Shown here one piece after another: positions 24,402 to 33,601 of a DNA stretch of 64,000 bases. Numbering within the stretch: the stretch's first letter is position 1; each line of letters begins with the position of its first letter. A program made the translations under genes and the position numbers. The notes beneath the pieces were generated by a model. The model was not told the origin of the DNA. It saw only the letters and a program-made list of their open reading frames with translations, and did no database searches. Source of the DNA: CAMLJR01 sp964500675 (GTDB lineage Bacteria; Pseudomonadota; Gammaproteobacteria; Pseudomonadales; CAMLJR01). The stretch is taken from contig CAZCNY010000005.1 of NCBI GenBank assembly GCA_964500675.1, forward strand, positions 62,001 through 126,000, written 5' to 3'.

Positions 24402-25520
24402 TTAAAATGAACGCTCAAACCATGTCGCCAGCGGCGCTGTTGCGCGTTGAATGATCCAGCCGATACCGATGAACACGGCGAGATATGCAAAGGTTGCCGC
24501 GGCGGCGGGCAGCGCGGCATAAATAACGTCGTAGCGCGACACCAGCGGCCAGTGCAGCAGGTAAATTTCGTAGGAATAGATTCCGATCAACGTGAACGCG
24601 CGCAATTCGACGCGCTTGAGCGCGAACAACAGCACGAGTGACAGCGTGGTCACCATGCTCATGATTTGCTCTTTTGTCGTGCTTTCGCCGATGCCAGAAT
24701 CGTAAGCGCTGTAAACCACAAGCGCGAGCAACAGCGCGAGCACGCAATAATATTGTACGCCGTTCAAGCGCGCGCGATATTCCCGCAGTTTTGGCGCCAA
24801 TGCGCTGCTCTGTTCGCGATTCTCGAACAGCAGCGACGCGGCGACCATACCGAGCGGGAACGCCGCCGTGTGCACCTGGTACAAACGCGTCACCAACTCG
24901 ATAACGCGCGGATTCCACCACACCAAACCCTGCCCGAGCGCGAACAAGATCAGCGCCGACAGCCACACGCGCCGCCGCATGAAAACCAACGGCAGCAAGA
25001 CGTAATAAAACAATATCCAGGTGATATACCAGAGCACGGAATTGACGTCGCTCGGCATATCCGCCTTCGGGAAAAAACCCAGCAACGAGCGCACAATATA
25101 CGCAACCGGGTAATAGCGATGCAGCACGAACGCGTCGAGCGCAAAAAAACCGATCAACACCGGCCACAATGGGATGAAAATTTTGAGCGCGCGCCTGCGA
25201 TAAAAAAGTAACGGCGCGAGCGGCTTTTTCATCATGCCGAGCGTGAGGCCGTAACCCGATAAGAACAGAAAAATATTGACGCCGACACCCGCACCCACCG
25301 AGAGCGGAAATAGAAAGCGCGTGTCGTCGACAAGAAAGTAACCGATGTGGCCGAACACGACGGCGAGAATGGCGACGCCTTTGAGTTCCTGCGTCGCCGC
25401 GAGCGGCAACAAATCGCCGTACTCGATGCGCTTTGCAAACAACACCAGCGCAGCGGTGATGAAGGCGATGATAATCCACGTCTGCACGACGGCATTGGCG
25501 ATGATGATGGTGCCTTGCAT
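24402..25520 (-). CDS. Acyltransferase-3 family membrane protein
   Basis: A 372-residue integral membrane protein with about ten hydrophobic segments. The family's N-terminal signature is present in modified form: ATQELKGVAILAVVFGHIGYF, where the His is the proposed catalytic residue, then NIFLFLSGYGLTLG and FYRRRALKIFIPLW. The C-terminal YSYEIYLLHWPLV is also typical (OafA/NodX/EpsH-type). These proteins O-acetylate or O-succinylate surface sugars at the cytoplasmic membrane; the acceptor is unknown. An extra N-terminal TM segment (IANAVVQTWIIIAFITAALVLF) precedes the signature. It seems to be a single-gene unit, convergent with the TonB receptor. Confidence 0.85.
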   Translation of the reverse strand: MQGTIIIANAVVQTWIIIAFITAALVLFAKRIEYGDLLPLAATQELKGVAILAVVFGHIGYFLVDDTRFLFPLSVGAGVGVNIFLFLSGYGLTLGMMKKPLAPLLFYRRRALKIFIPLWPVLIGFFALDAFVLHRYYPVAYIVRSLLGFFPKADMPSDVNSVLWYITWILFYYVLLPLVFMRRRVWLSALILFALGQGLVWWNPRVIELVTRLYQVHTAAFPLGMVAASLLFENREQSSALAPKLREYRARLNGVQYYCVLALLLALVVYSAYDSGIGESTTKEQIMSMVTTLSLVLLFALKRVELRAFTLIGIYSYEIYLLHWPLVSRYDVIYAALPAAAATFAYLAVFIGIGWIIQRATAPLATWFERSF

Positions 25521-25616
25521 AGCGTCTCGCTTTTATTGTTCGGATAACGATAAATGCCGAACAGTATAGAAGCACCTCACCGCCGATGCATCGATGAGAC
25601 GCGAATCAACGGTGAT

Positions 25617-27797
25617 TCAAAACGATTTGCTGACGCCGAAATACACTTCGCGGCGCAGCCCGAATTGCGGCGCGCCGACGCCGATACCCGAGCCATCGCG
25701 CAATTCGTAGCTGCGATCGAACAGATTCAACACCGCGACACGGCCATCGAGCGTGCCGTATTTGCCGAGATCGAAGCTGCGCTGCGCACTCAAATTAACC
25801 TGTGTGTAAGCAGGTAAATGGCCGGTATTGGCAAAGCCGTTGCGCAGTCCGCTGCCGTAGAGCAGATCGGTGCCGAATGTGGTCTCCTGCCAGCAATAAC
25901 TGATGCCGGCCGAGCCCGACAGCGCCTGATCGTGATCGAGATGCACCCAATGCTGATTGATGTAATTCAATTCTTGCGCATCGAAATTGAATTGGCCCGT
26001 GACGATGTCGGTGGCCAGCGCCTGCGACCAGGCGAGATTGGCATACGCACTCACCGCGTCGTCGCGATACGAGCTCGATAGCTCGACGCCGCGAACTTGT
26101 CCGCGCTTGTAATTGAACGCAGAATAAATCAGCGCGCTGCCAAACTGACCCTCGTCCTGCAAATTTTCCACTTTGCGATAATATGCATCGAGACCCACTG
26201 TTGTCGTCTCACCCAGCTGCTGCGAAACGCCGACATCGAAATAATGCGAGCGCTCGGATTTGACCGCCGTGTTCGCATCGGATGGCAGCGCGTTAGTGGT
26301 GCCCTGAAACTTTTGAATCGACGTGGTATCGATGGTTTCGGTCGGCGGCGGCGTGAAATAGCGCGAATAGCCGGCGTGCAGATGCGTCTGCGGCGTCAGA
26401 TCGTACACCACTCCGATGCGCGGACTGAGCTGCTGCTCATCGACCACCGTCGTGGTTTTATCGTAGCGCGCGCCGTAATTCAGCGTCAGCGCTTTCGTCA
26501 ATTGCCATTCGTCCTGAAGATAGACGCCGGTCAGTGCGCCGTTCAATGCCGCTTTATCGTAAATCGGCAACGGCGTGCCGTTGAGCTGATTGCCGCCGGC
26601 ATCGGCCGCGAACACAACGGCGTTATTCATCGCGCTGAAACGTTCGCCGCTGTAATACACGCCCGCGCGCAGCGTGTGATCGTTGCCGAGTTTGTAACTC
26701 GCATCGCCTTGCAGTCCCGCGCTCTCATTCTCGCGCAGAATATTCGCGGCGATGCCGTTGTATTGCAGATCGCCGATGGCGTCGGGGGTATAGCCAACGT
26801 TGGTATAGCGATGAAACACGGCGAGCTGATACGTTGCACGATCGCCTACATTGCGTTGATACGAAATAATCTGAAAACTATTTTTTTCGTTTTGGTTGGC
26901 ATCGAGCGCAAGCGAGTCCAACGGCGCCGTTCCATCGACATAAAAATTCGGCGTCTGTCCCGCAACATTCGGAATTTGAAAATGACTGTTCGAGATACCG
27001 AATAGAAAACTCAGACGGCTGTCGGGATCGACGATGTACGAGAGATAACCGAAGCCCTTACCCTGTTTCGTTTCATCGTGATGCGCATCGCGCGCCGCGG
27101 TGGGATTTTCGATACCCATGTTATCGCTCAGATAAGAGCCCGTCGCGAAATACGTGAATGCGTTGTGCGAACCGCCCGCTTCGAGATTGGTCTCCTGATG
27201 ATTGTGACTGCCGCCGAGATAACCGATGCTGCCACCGTTTTCGAGACCGCCGCTCTTGGTATGAATATCGACGACGCCTGCGGTGCGATAGCCGTACTGT
27301 GCGGGCAACGCGCCCGTGAGAAAATTAATCTGATCGGCGAAACGCGTATCGAGCACTTGACCGAATCCCGAAATCGGCTCGGGAATCACCACTTCGTTGA
27401 TTCGATACTGCACGTTGCCGTGATCGCCGCGCACGTGCAATTGGCCGTATGAATCCTGCACCACGCCGGGCGCCTGCAACACGACTTGATTGAGCGGTGT
27501 GGTGTCACCGAGCGGCAGTGTCTGCAACGCATCGCTATCGAAGCGATACACCGAACTGCCGGTCTCGGGCGCAAGACCATTGCGCGTCTCGTCGAGACGC
27601 TGGCCGACGACATCGACCGTTTCGATTTTTTGTGCGGTTGAAGCAGTCGCGGGCGCCGCCAACGCGCCACTGCTAAAGCCGGCGGCGAGCACGACATGCG
27701 GCCACGCGCTGCGCGCACGCGCGCTATTTTTAGCCATGGCACCCTGTTTAGACATAACAACGGCGGCGAATAATTTTTTCGCGAAAACGATTTTCAT
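25617..27797 (-). CDS. TonB-dependent outer membrane receptor, possibly metal-linked
   Basis: A 726-residue receptor. After a long N-terminal leader (cleavage probably near SSGALAAP, about residues 43-50) comes the TonB box-like IETVDVVGQ, then the plug: TTPLNQVVLQAPGVVQDSYGQLHVRGDHGNVQYRINEVVIPE. The barrel ends FGVSKSF. His-rich loops (GGSHNHQETN, ARDAHHDETK) and the upstream DUF2946 gene point to a metal or metallophore ligand, which is inference. AGGAG lies 8 bases before ATG 27797; the frame extends far upstream but there it is only antisense or out-of-frame to the next gene. No Fur or Zur box was recognised. Confidence 0.87.
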   Translation of the reverse strand: MKIVFAKKLFAAVVMSKQGAMAKNSARARSAWPHVVLAAGFSSGALAAPATASTAQKIETVDVVGQRLDETRNGLAPETGSSVYRFDSDALQTLPLGDTTPLNQVVLQAPGVVQDSYGQLHVRGDHGNVQYRINEVVIPEPISGFGQVLDTRFADQINFLTGALPAQYGYRTAGVVDIHTKSGGLENGGSIGYLGGSHNHQETNLEAGGSHNAFTYFATGSYLSDNMGIENPTAARDAHHDETKQGKGFGYLSYIVDPDSRLSFLFGISNSHFQIPNVAGQTPNFYVDGTAPLDSLALDANQNEKNSFQIISYQRNVGDRATYQLAVFHRYTNVGYTPDAIGDLQYNGIAANILRENESAGLQGDASYKLGNDHTLRAGVYYSGERFSAMNNAVVFAADAGGNQLNGTPLPIYDKAALNGALTGVYLQDEWQLTKALTLNYGARYDKTTTVVDEQQLSPRIGVVYDLTPQTHLHAGYSRYFTPPPTETIDTTSIQKFQGTTNALPSDANTAVKSERSHYFDVGVSQQLGETTTVGLDAYYRKVENLQDEGQFGSALIYSAFNYKRGQVRGVELSSSYRDDAVSAYANLAWSQALATDIVTGQFNFDAQELNYINQHWVHLDHDQALSGSAGISYCWQETTFGTDLLYGSGLRNGFANTGHLPAYTQVNLSAQRSFDLGKYGTLDGRVAVLNLFDRSYELRDGSGIGVGAPQFGLRREVYFGVSKSF

Positions 27798-27867
27798 GAG
27801 GAATTCTCCTGAAATAGCGTGACGCGCCGATTTGCATCGGCGCACTAAAAAATAGGTACGCGGTATT

Positions 27868-28173
27868 TCAGAAGTGAACGGGAGGAGCGCGGCTATCGTA
27901 GCAACGGCTGAAGCCGCCGCGTGTGGCAGGCAGCGTAAAAAGAAAAACAAATTCAGACAGCGCAACGGCAATAAACGGCACCGTGCTGTCGATCGCGGCG
28001 GCACCGTTGGCACTGGAAAGCAGACATAACGCGCAATCAGCGTGATGCGTATCGCTGTTATCGTGCCAGTGACCGGCAGCAGCGACCTGACCGGCGACGA
28101 ATAACGCGAGCACGAGCAACAGCCAGTAGGGTCGGCGTGCGCGACGCTTGTCAATATCGTGCTGGCTATTCAT
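27868..28173 (-). CDS. DUF2946-like small metal-associated protein
   Basis: A 101-residue protein with one hydrophobic segment (PYWLLLVLALFVAGQVAAAG), then the His/Cys cluster GHWHDNSDTHHADCALCLLSS, a second hydrophobic stretch, and a tail ending SRAPPVHF. The HxH...DCxxC pattern and the RAPP ending are typical of DUF2946, small membrane proteins often encoded beside TonB receptors and copper or zinc genes. The likely location is the inner membrane or periplasm, with the His/Cys cluster binding metal (inference). It lies 70 bases upstream of the TonB receptor start and is probably its operon partner. Confidence 0.75.
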   Translation of the reverse strand: MNSQHDIDKRRARRPYWLLLVLALFVAGQVAAAGHWHDNSDTHHADCALCLLSSANGAAAIDSTVPFIAVALSEFVFLFTLPATRGGFSRCYDSRAPPVHF

Positions 28174-28201
28174 TCAATCGAGAACATTTCCGTTGACGGT
28201 T

Positions 28202-28224
28202 GTCTCGCTCTCTCAGTGCGAGAC
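28202..28224. other. Hairpin between purC and the DUF2946 gene
   Basis: GTCTCGC, 9 bases, GCGAGAC: perfect 7-bp arms in the gap after the purC stop. No T-run follows on the minus strand, so it may be an mRNA end structure rather than a classical terminator. Confidence 0.45.
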
Positions 28225-28234
28225 GGAGCGAGGC

Positions 28235-28981
28235 TCAATCGAATTTAACGCCGAGGCGCTGGCCGATCAACTCGTACGACTCGACCACATTACCGAGATC
28301 TTGACGAAAGCGATCCTTATCGAGTTTTTCGCGCGTGGCTTTATCCCACACACGACAGCCATCGGGCGAGAATTCATCGCCGAGCATCAACTCACCGCTG
28401 CCTTTTTCCGAATTAAAAAGACCGAATTCCAATTTGAAATCGACGAGCAGCATGTCGCCGCTCAGGAATAACGGCTTGAGCACATCGTTGATCTTGAACG
28501 TGAGTTCCTTCATGCGATCGAGCTGCGCTTCGGTAGCCCAACCGAACGAACGCACGTGATATTCGTTGACGATGGGATCGCCGAGCGGATCGCTTTTCAA
28601 AAACAATTCGAAAGTCGGCGGATTTAATTCGAGACCTTCTTGAACGCCGTAGCGGCGGCAGATCGAGCCCGCCGCGATATTGCGCACCACGCATTCGAGC
28701 GGCAGCATCTGCAAACGTTTCACGAGTGCTTCGTTATCCGACAACATTTTCTCGAAATGACACGGAATGCCGGCAGCCATCAACTTCTGCATGATGAACG
28801 CGTTGAATTTATTGTTCACCATGCCCTTGCGTTCGAGCTGCGCTTTTTTCTTGCCGTCGAACGCGGAGGTGTCGTTGCGGAACACCATGATGTAGTGATC
28901 GGGATCGTCGGTGGAAAATACCGACTTGGCTTTGCCCGTGTACAACTCTTCTCGCTTCACTAGGTCTTCGCGCTTTTGCAT
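28235..28981 (-). CDS. purC: SAICAR synthetase
   Basis: Phosphoribosylaminoimidazole-succinocarboxamide synthase; joins CAIR and aspartate using ATP in purine synthesis. It has 248 residues; bacterial PurC is usually about 235-250. Motifs: YTGKAKSVF (ATP-binding strand), FRNDTSAFDGKKK, PLECVVRNIAAGS and LLVDFKLEFG followed by LGDEFSPDGCRVWD. The order dapA-bamC-purC is conserved in Pseudomonas-type gammaproteobacteria, and bamC ends 20 bases before this start, so they are co-transcribed. Confidence 0.96.
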   Translation of the reverse strand: MQKREDLVKREELYTGKAKSVFSTDDPDHYIMVFRNDTSAFDGKKKAQLERKGMVNNKFNAFIMQKLMAAGIPCHFEKMLSDNEALVKRLQMLPLECVVRNIAAGSICRRYGVQEGLELNPPTFELFLKSDPLGDPIVNEYHVRSFGWATEAQLDRMKELTFKINDVLKPLFLSGDMLLVDFKLEFGLFNSEKGSGELMLGDEFSPDGCRVWDKATREKLDKDRFRQDLGNVVESYELIGQRLGVKFD

Positions 28982-29000
28982 GGCGTCACAATCTCGCTCG

Positions 29001-30083
29001 TCAAGACAATTTGTTTTTGATGTGATTGAGCAATTCCTCTTCGATCTCCGGCGTCATGGCTTTGCCGTCCACCCGCGACAGATCGATGCGCATCGTCGAT
29101 TCGTTACCCGCTTCCGGTTGCACGCGCAGCACGTACGCGATTTTCACATCCTGCAGATCATCGTGATCGCGAAACACCCACGACCAGAAACGGCTCCACC
29201 ACCCAGGCTTATCCTGAGGATCGATCGGCGGCGTGTAGCGCACCCAGAATTCGCGCTCGCTGCGATTGAGATCATCGACGGTGAAACCCGCCTTGGGCAG
29301 CGCCAATATCAAAGAACCCCAGGCGCGATCGAACGGTAATTCCAGGCGCAGATGCGGCGTATCTCCCGCCGCTTTGCTCAAAAACACTTTACCTCTGGAT
29401 TCGATACCGCGCTGCGCCAGCATCGACACCGCGCCGGTGCTGCCGTTATCGGCGATAAATTGCGCCAGCACTTTGATCATCTCGGTTTCACGCGCGGGAT
29501 CGCTCGACGTGGTGGGCCAGTTATCGCCAGCCTGCGCACCGGCCTGCAACACGTAAATTTCCGAGGAACTGCGTTGCACGCCCTGCTCGATGCGAAAACG
29601 ATAACGCTCGCGCGCCACGTTTGCGGTCTCATGCCCTTCAGGGTATTTCGGCTGCAGCCAGCCGGTTTCGATCACACCGTCGGAGGCATCCGCGCGCGTG
29701 ACATACAGCTGATTGGTATTGAGAAACTGCCGCACGCGCGGCCACACCTCACCCGGTGATGCTTCCACCAGAATCCAGCTGGCGCCATCGAGCGAGCGAA
29801 TTTTCACTTGCTCGGCGCTGGGATCGCCGTCGATCGGTTCGGGACGCGGCACCGTGAATTTACCGGTTAGCGGCTCGGCATGCGCGAGCGGCGGAATCGC
29901 GAAATCTTCGTCGCCCTCGGCCTGACTCAATTCGGGCGGAATTTGCAGCGGTTTCTCCACGCGTGCGCGGCGGTAGTCGTCGCTGCGATCGCGAAATACA
30001 CCTTTATCGCCAAACAGCCAACCGCACCCGCTCACGGCGATCGAGACGGCAACCACCGCAGGTATCAAAATGATTTTTTTCAT
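29001..30083 (-). CDS. bamC: Outer membrane assembly lipoprotein BamC
   Basis: A 360-residue lipoprotein of the BAM complex, which inserts beta-barrel proteins. MKKIILIPAVVAVSIAVSGCGWLFGDKG gives the signal and lipobox VSGC. The unstructured, conserved N-terminal lasso follows (FRDRSDDYRRARVEKPLQIPPEL), then two helix-grip domains (from about WILVEASPGEVWPRVRQFL and LRLELPFDRAWGSLILALPKAGF). ATG at 30083 is chosen because it begins the signal peptide and GAAGG precedes it; an upstream in-frame start would add a non-signal extension. It sits between dapA and purC. Confidence 0.92.
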   Translation of the reverse strand: MKKIILIPAVVAVSIAVSGCGWLFGDKGVFRDRSDDYRRARVEKPLQIPPELSQAEGDEDFAIPPLAHAEPLTGKFTVPRPEPIDGDPSAEQVKIRSLDGASWILVEASPGEVWPRVRQFLNTNQLYVTRADASDGVIETGWLQPKYPEGHETANVARERYRFRIEQGVQRSSSEIYVLQAGAQAGDNWPTTSSDPARETEMIKVLAQFIADNGSTGAVSMLAQRGIESRGKVFLSKAAGDTPHLRLELPFDRAWGSLILALPKAGFTVDDLNRSEREFWVRYTPPIDPQDKPGWWSRFWSWVFRDHDDLQDVKIAYVLRVQPEAGNESTMRIDLSRVDGKAMTPEIEEELLNHIKNKLS

Positions 30084-30161
30084 CGAACCTTCAACTGGCA
30101 AAAACACAGCGCCAAAAACAGGGAGTACGCCACACTAAGAATACGAAAGAGGCGCGCCGGA

Positions 30162-31034
30162 TTACACACCGGCGCTGCGCATGGCCGCGCGCACGATTGG
30201 TCTAACACTTTCACTGAGCGGCGTGAGCGGCAGGCGGATACCGCTGCCGATTTTGCCCAACTCAGCAACCGCCCACTTCACCGGAATTGGATTCGATTCG
30301 ACGAATAATTTTTCGTGCAGTAGCATCAGCTTGTCGTTGATCGCGCGCGCCGCGCTGGCATCGCCGCGCAATGCCGCGGCGCACATTTGTGACATCAACT
30401 TCGGCGCAACGTTCGCCGTCACCGAGATATCGCCTCTGCCGCCTGCCAGCATCAAATCGAGCGCGGTGGCGTCGTCGCCCGAATACACTTCGAAATCGCG
30501 GCCGCAGCGCTGCATCAATTCGACACCGCGCGGTATATCGCCCGTGGCGTCTTTGATGCCGATGATATTGCCGATCGCGGCGAGCCGCTCGACCGTCTCG
30601 TTGCGCAAATCGCACGCGGTGCGGCCCGGCACGTTGTAGAGAATTTGCGGAATGGCGACGGTGTTGGCGATCGTTTTAAAGTGCTGATACAAACCTTCCT
30701 GCGTCGGTTTGTTGTAGTACGGCGTGACCAGCAGACAGGCATCGGCGCCGGCGTCTTTAGCGGCCTGCGTCAACTCGATCGCCTCGCGCGTGCAGTTGGC
30801 GCCCGTGCCCGCGATGACCGGAATACGGCCGCGGCAGACGGCAACGGTGCGTTTTATCACCGCGCAATGCTCCTCGACATCGAGTGTCGCCGATTCGCCC
30901 GTGGTACCGACCGCAGCGATGGCGTTGGTGCCTTCGGCGATGTGCCATTCGAGGAGGTTATCGAGCGCGGGCCAATCGAGATCGCCGCTCGCCGTCATCG
31001 GGGTGACCAGCGCGACCATACTGCCAGAAAACAT
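30162..31034 (-). CDS. dapA: 4-hydroxy-tetrahydrodipicolinate synthase
   Basis: Condenses pyruvate and aspartate semialdehyde, the first step of the lysine/diaminopimelate branch; a cytosolic TIM barrel. Its 290 residues equal the usual length. Active-site residues are at the classical positions: Thr44/45 in VGTTGESATL, Tyr107 in PYYNKP, Tyr133 in YNVPGRT and Schiff-base Lys161 in GIKDATGD. GGAG lies 8 bases before the ATG. It heads dapA-bamC-purC. Confidence 0.97.
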   Translation of the reverse strand: MFSGSMVALVTPMTASGDLDWPALDNLLEWHIAEGTNAIAAVGTTGESATLDVEEHCAVIKRTVAVCRGRIPVIAGTGANCTREAIELTQAAKDAGADACLLVTPYYNKPTQEGLYQHFKTIANTVAIPQILYNVPGRTACDLRNETVERLAAIGNIIGIKDATGDIPRGVELMQRCGRDFEVYSGDDATALDLMLAGGRGDISVTANVAPKLMSQMCAAALRGDASAARAINDKLMLLHEKLFVESNPIPVKWAVAELGKIGSGIRLPLTPLSESVRPIVRAAMRSAGV

Positions 31035-31079
31035 GCACTATCTCCAAGAAACAGATCCGGGAACGGAAAAGGCGCTATG

Positions 31080-31103
31080 GTACTGACGGCCATCTGTCAG
31101 TAC
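31080..31103. promoter_or_regulatory. Inverted repeat upstream of dapA
   Basis: GTACTGAC, 8 bases, GTCAGTAC: perfect 8-bp arms in the 182-base gap between the DUF1631 stop and dapA, about 50 bases before the dapA start. Could be an operator or an RNA hairpin; there is no T-run. Confidence 0.4.
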
Positions 31104-31216
31104 AAGGACCGAGTCAGCGCCAGGGACCGGATCAGCGAAAGCGGCGGCGCCAGTACATGCCGCGCGCTCATGGGAAACATCAAAACGTTGTCGACGCTAG
31201 AAAGCAAAAGCGAAAA

Positions 31217-33367
31217 TCAGGGTTTGGAAAGACCCAGCTTGTGGACGATGGCGGTTAACGCGCGCTCCATGAAGCTGCGCTTTTCCGGCTGCACGATACG
31301 GATCGTGCCCGCGTGTAAGCCGTGGACAAGATTGGGAAGCGTTTCGACCAGCTGTTTGATGCCGGCTTGATTGACGAACATGTAATGCGCGCTGACGCGG
31401 CTGAACCACGCCATCTTCAGCAATTGCGGGCGCTGGCCCGGGCGATCGAATTCGAACAGCGTGCCGAATTCAACTTTGGTCTGCAGCATATCCGCCAACG
31501 CGTCCTCCTCGGGCGAAAACTCCGCGATCGGCTCGGGTGCGGGCATCGCCGCCTTCGGCGCGGGGGATTCCGGCGCGACAGCCGCCGCGGGTTGCACCAG
31601 CGGCTTGCCCTCGAATGCCTGCTCCTGCGCACGGCGCAGCGCAAGCAATAATTCCTCGCCCGACTCGCTGCTGTAACCGATCGTGCGCAATCCTTCGGCA
31701 ATCGACTGTTCCAGCTGCTGCTGATAGCGCTGGAATTCTTCGCGCGATCGGCTGTTGTCTCCTTGTACGCTCCACAGCACGCCGTCGACGACTTTGAGCG
31801 CCGCTTTCCACGACAAACTGTTTTCGCCGTTGCGCAAATAATTGAACGTGAGAAAGTCGGTCCACGGCTTTTGCAACAACTGTTGAATCGATTCCGGAAT
31901 CGCAAAACCTTTGATGCGTTCGGCGATCTCGGTGTTCGCGCGCTGCTTCGCCGCAGCGAGACGCTCGATGCCTTCCTGCGCCGAGCGATTGCGCTTCTCG
32001 GCCATTTCAGCGCGCTTATCGAGCCCTTCGCGGAAGCGATTAAAATCTTCGAGCAAACGCGAAAACAAATCGATGTCGTCGACAAAGCCGCGCAAAATTG
32101 TTTCGACGATATTGCGTAATTTCGGCAGCACGACGCGTTCCTTGTCGTCGGTCACCCAGCGCGAACCGGTTTCAGCCATGCGGTTGAGCAAAACGCGCGC
32201 GGGATGCTGCTGATTTTCGAGAAAGGTTTTATCGAGCAAGGCGAGTTTCAAATACGGTGTATGCAAATGGCTCAACAGCGACTTCACCACATCGGGAATT
32301 TTGCCGTCGTCGAGCATGAAGCGAAACACCATGCCGACCAGATCGACCGCATCGGCATCGCGCTGACCGAGTTGATTGCGCTGATCGGGATGCGCTTGTT
32401 GTTTTAATTGCGCAAACAGGCGCTGCTCAACGCGATCGATCGCGAGCGGCCGCTGCAACGCGACGCCGGCGTTGAATTCGGATGCCTGCTGTAACGCGGT
32501 CAACACCAGCGCATAATCGAGCGGCTGAAAATTTTCCACCGCGCCATCGCGCCCGGCCTGTAAACCACCGTAGCTGATGCCGCTCACCGTGCCGACACGC
32601 GGACCGCTGCCGGTGCGCTGACGCAGCTGTTCGATAATCGAGTTGTATAACTGCCGCTGCTCAAGCCCTTCTTCCGGTGCAGCGTTTGGAGTTGGGATCG
32701 GAGCGCTAGCCGGAGGCTCAGCCGCGATGGCGTCGACGTCTTTGCTGATCACGAATTTCAAATTCGGCAACACACCGCCATCGATCAACGTAGCGTTGAG
32801 CGAATCGAACACCTTGCCGAACACGGCCAGCAATAATTTGCCGAGATGTTTATAAATGAAAATGCGCGCTTTCAGTTCGACATCGAGTTCGCTCATCGCC
32901 TGACGCAGCGCCATGCCCACTTTGGCGGGGCCGAACGGATTGCTGTCGTCCATCACTTTCTTACCGCCGCGCAAAACCGCGAGCCGGCGATTTAATTTCC
33001 ACAGCGACTCCGCATACTGACTGCCCGCGCGCGATACGATCATCGAAACTGCGAGCTCGTCTTCAAGCTGCTCGCGCGCAACCAACGTCAATTTGTTTAT
33101 GCGCAATGGCGGCGCGATATCGTCTTCGTCATGACCGATGAGAAATTGATCGTAGCCATGCTGCAACTGCGCGGTAAATGCGCGCTGCATGGCTGCCGCG
33201 ACTTGATTCAACTGCTGAATAGCGTCGTAGTAGCAGCGTTGTTCCTCGTTGCTGCTACCTTTTTCGGCTTGCTCGAACAAGCGATCGCGCAAGGTTTGCT
33301 GAGCCGATTGCAGAAGATTGCCGTAAAACGGCAAGGCAAGATCACGGCAGCGGGCAAGAAGCTCCAT
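31217..33367 (-). CDS. DUF1631 family protein
   Basis: A 716-residue cytosolic protein of the DUF1631 family, sometimes mis-annotated as a thymidine phosphorylase. Mostly helical, with conserved stretches LRINKLTLVAREQLEDELAVSMIVSRA, DDSNPFGPAKVGMALRQAM, LLSHLHTPYLKLALLDKTFL and NPARVLLNRMAETGSRWV-type sequence. The C-terminal ~120 residues (FGTLFEFDRPGQRPQLLKMAWFSRVSAHYMFVNQAG) resemble the PilZ-like/DUF1631 end domain, suggesting a link to cyclic-di-GMP signalling (inference). ATG at 33367, with AGGGA 7 bases upstream, is preferred to an upstream TTG. Divergent from the nitroreductase gene. Confidence 0.85.
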   Translation of the reverse strand: MELLARCRDLALPFYGNLLQSAQQTLRDRLFEQAEKGSSNEEQRCYYDAIQQLNQVAAAMQRAFTAQLQHGYDQFLIGHDEDDIAPPLRINKLTLVAREQLEDELAVSMIVSRAGSQYAESLWKLNRRLAVLRGGKKVMDDSNPFGPAKVGMALRQAMSELDVELKARIFIYKHLGKLLLAVFGKVFDSLNATLIDGGVLPNLKFVISKDVDAIAAEPPASAPIPTPNAAPEEGLEQRQLYNSIIEQLRQRTGSGPRVGTVSGISYGGLQAGRDGAVENFQPLDYALVLTALQQASEFNAGVALQRPLAIDRVEQRLFAQLKQQAHPDQRNQLGQRDADAVDLVGMVFRFMLDDGKIPDVVKSLLSHLHTPYLKLALLDKTFLENQQHPARVLLNRMAETGSRWVTDDKERVVLPKLRNIVETILRGFVDDIDLFSRLLEDFNRFREGLDKRAEMAEKRNRSAQEGIERLAAAKQRANTEIAERIKGFAIPESIQQLLQKPWTDFLTFNYLRNGENSLSWKAALKVVDGVLWSVQGDNSRSREEFQRYQQQLEQSIAEGLRTIGYSSESGEELLLALRRAQEQAFEGKPLVQPAAAVAPESPAPKAAMPAPEPIAEFSPEEDALADMLQTKVEFGTLFEFDRPGQRPQLLKMAWFSRVSAHYMFVNQAGIKQLVETLPNLVHGLHAGTIRIVQPEKRSFMERALTAIVHKLGLSKP

Positions 33368-33601
33368 CAAAACGTCCCTAATCAATTTTCTTTTATCGGG
33401 GCGTTACAGCCTATACTGTTTTAAAAGCCGCGCGGGTATCGGTAAGAGAACCGCACGGGCTGCACGCCATATAGTCAAAAATGGTGTAGTGATTAAATGT
33501 AGACCAATTTCTTCCCGCTGCTGGTTTTGCGGTTGCCTGACTGGTGTTTTTTTCGCAGCATGGGCAACCCGCCGCGCCAACCGATGGAGATCGCCGTATC
33601 G

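Noticed and set aside
24415..25575. A 386-codon minus-strand open frame in a second frame of the acyltransferase gene
   Set aside because: Arg/Ala/His-rich and without membrane segments; the other frame gives a clear acyltransferase-3 protein.
27798..28154. Long N-terminal extension of the second TonB receptor
   Set aside because: It overlaps the DUF2946 gene in another frame, and the ATG at 27797 has an AGGAG box and begins the signal sequence.
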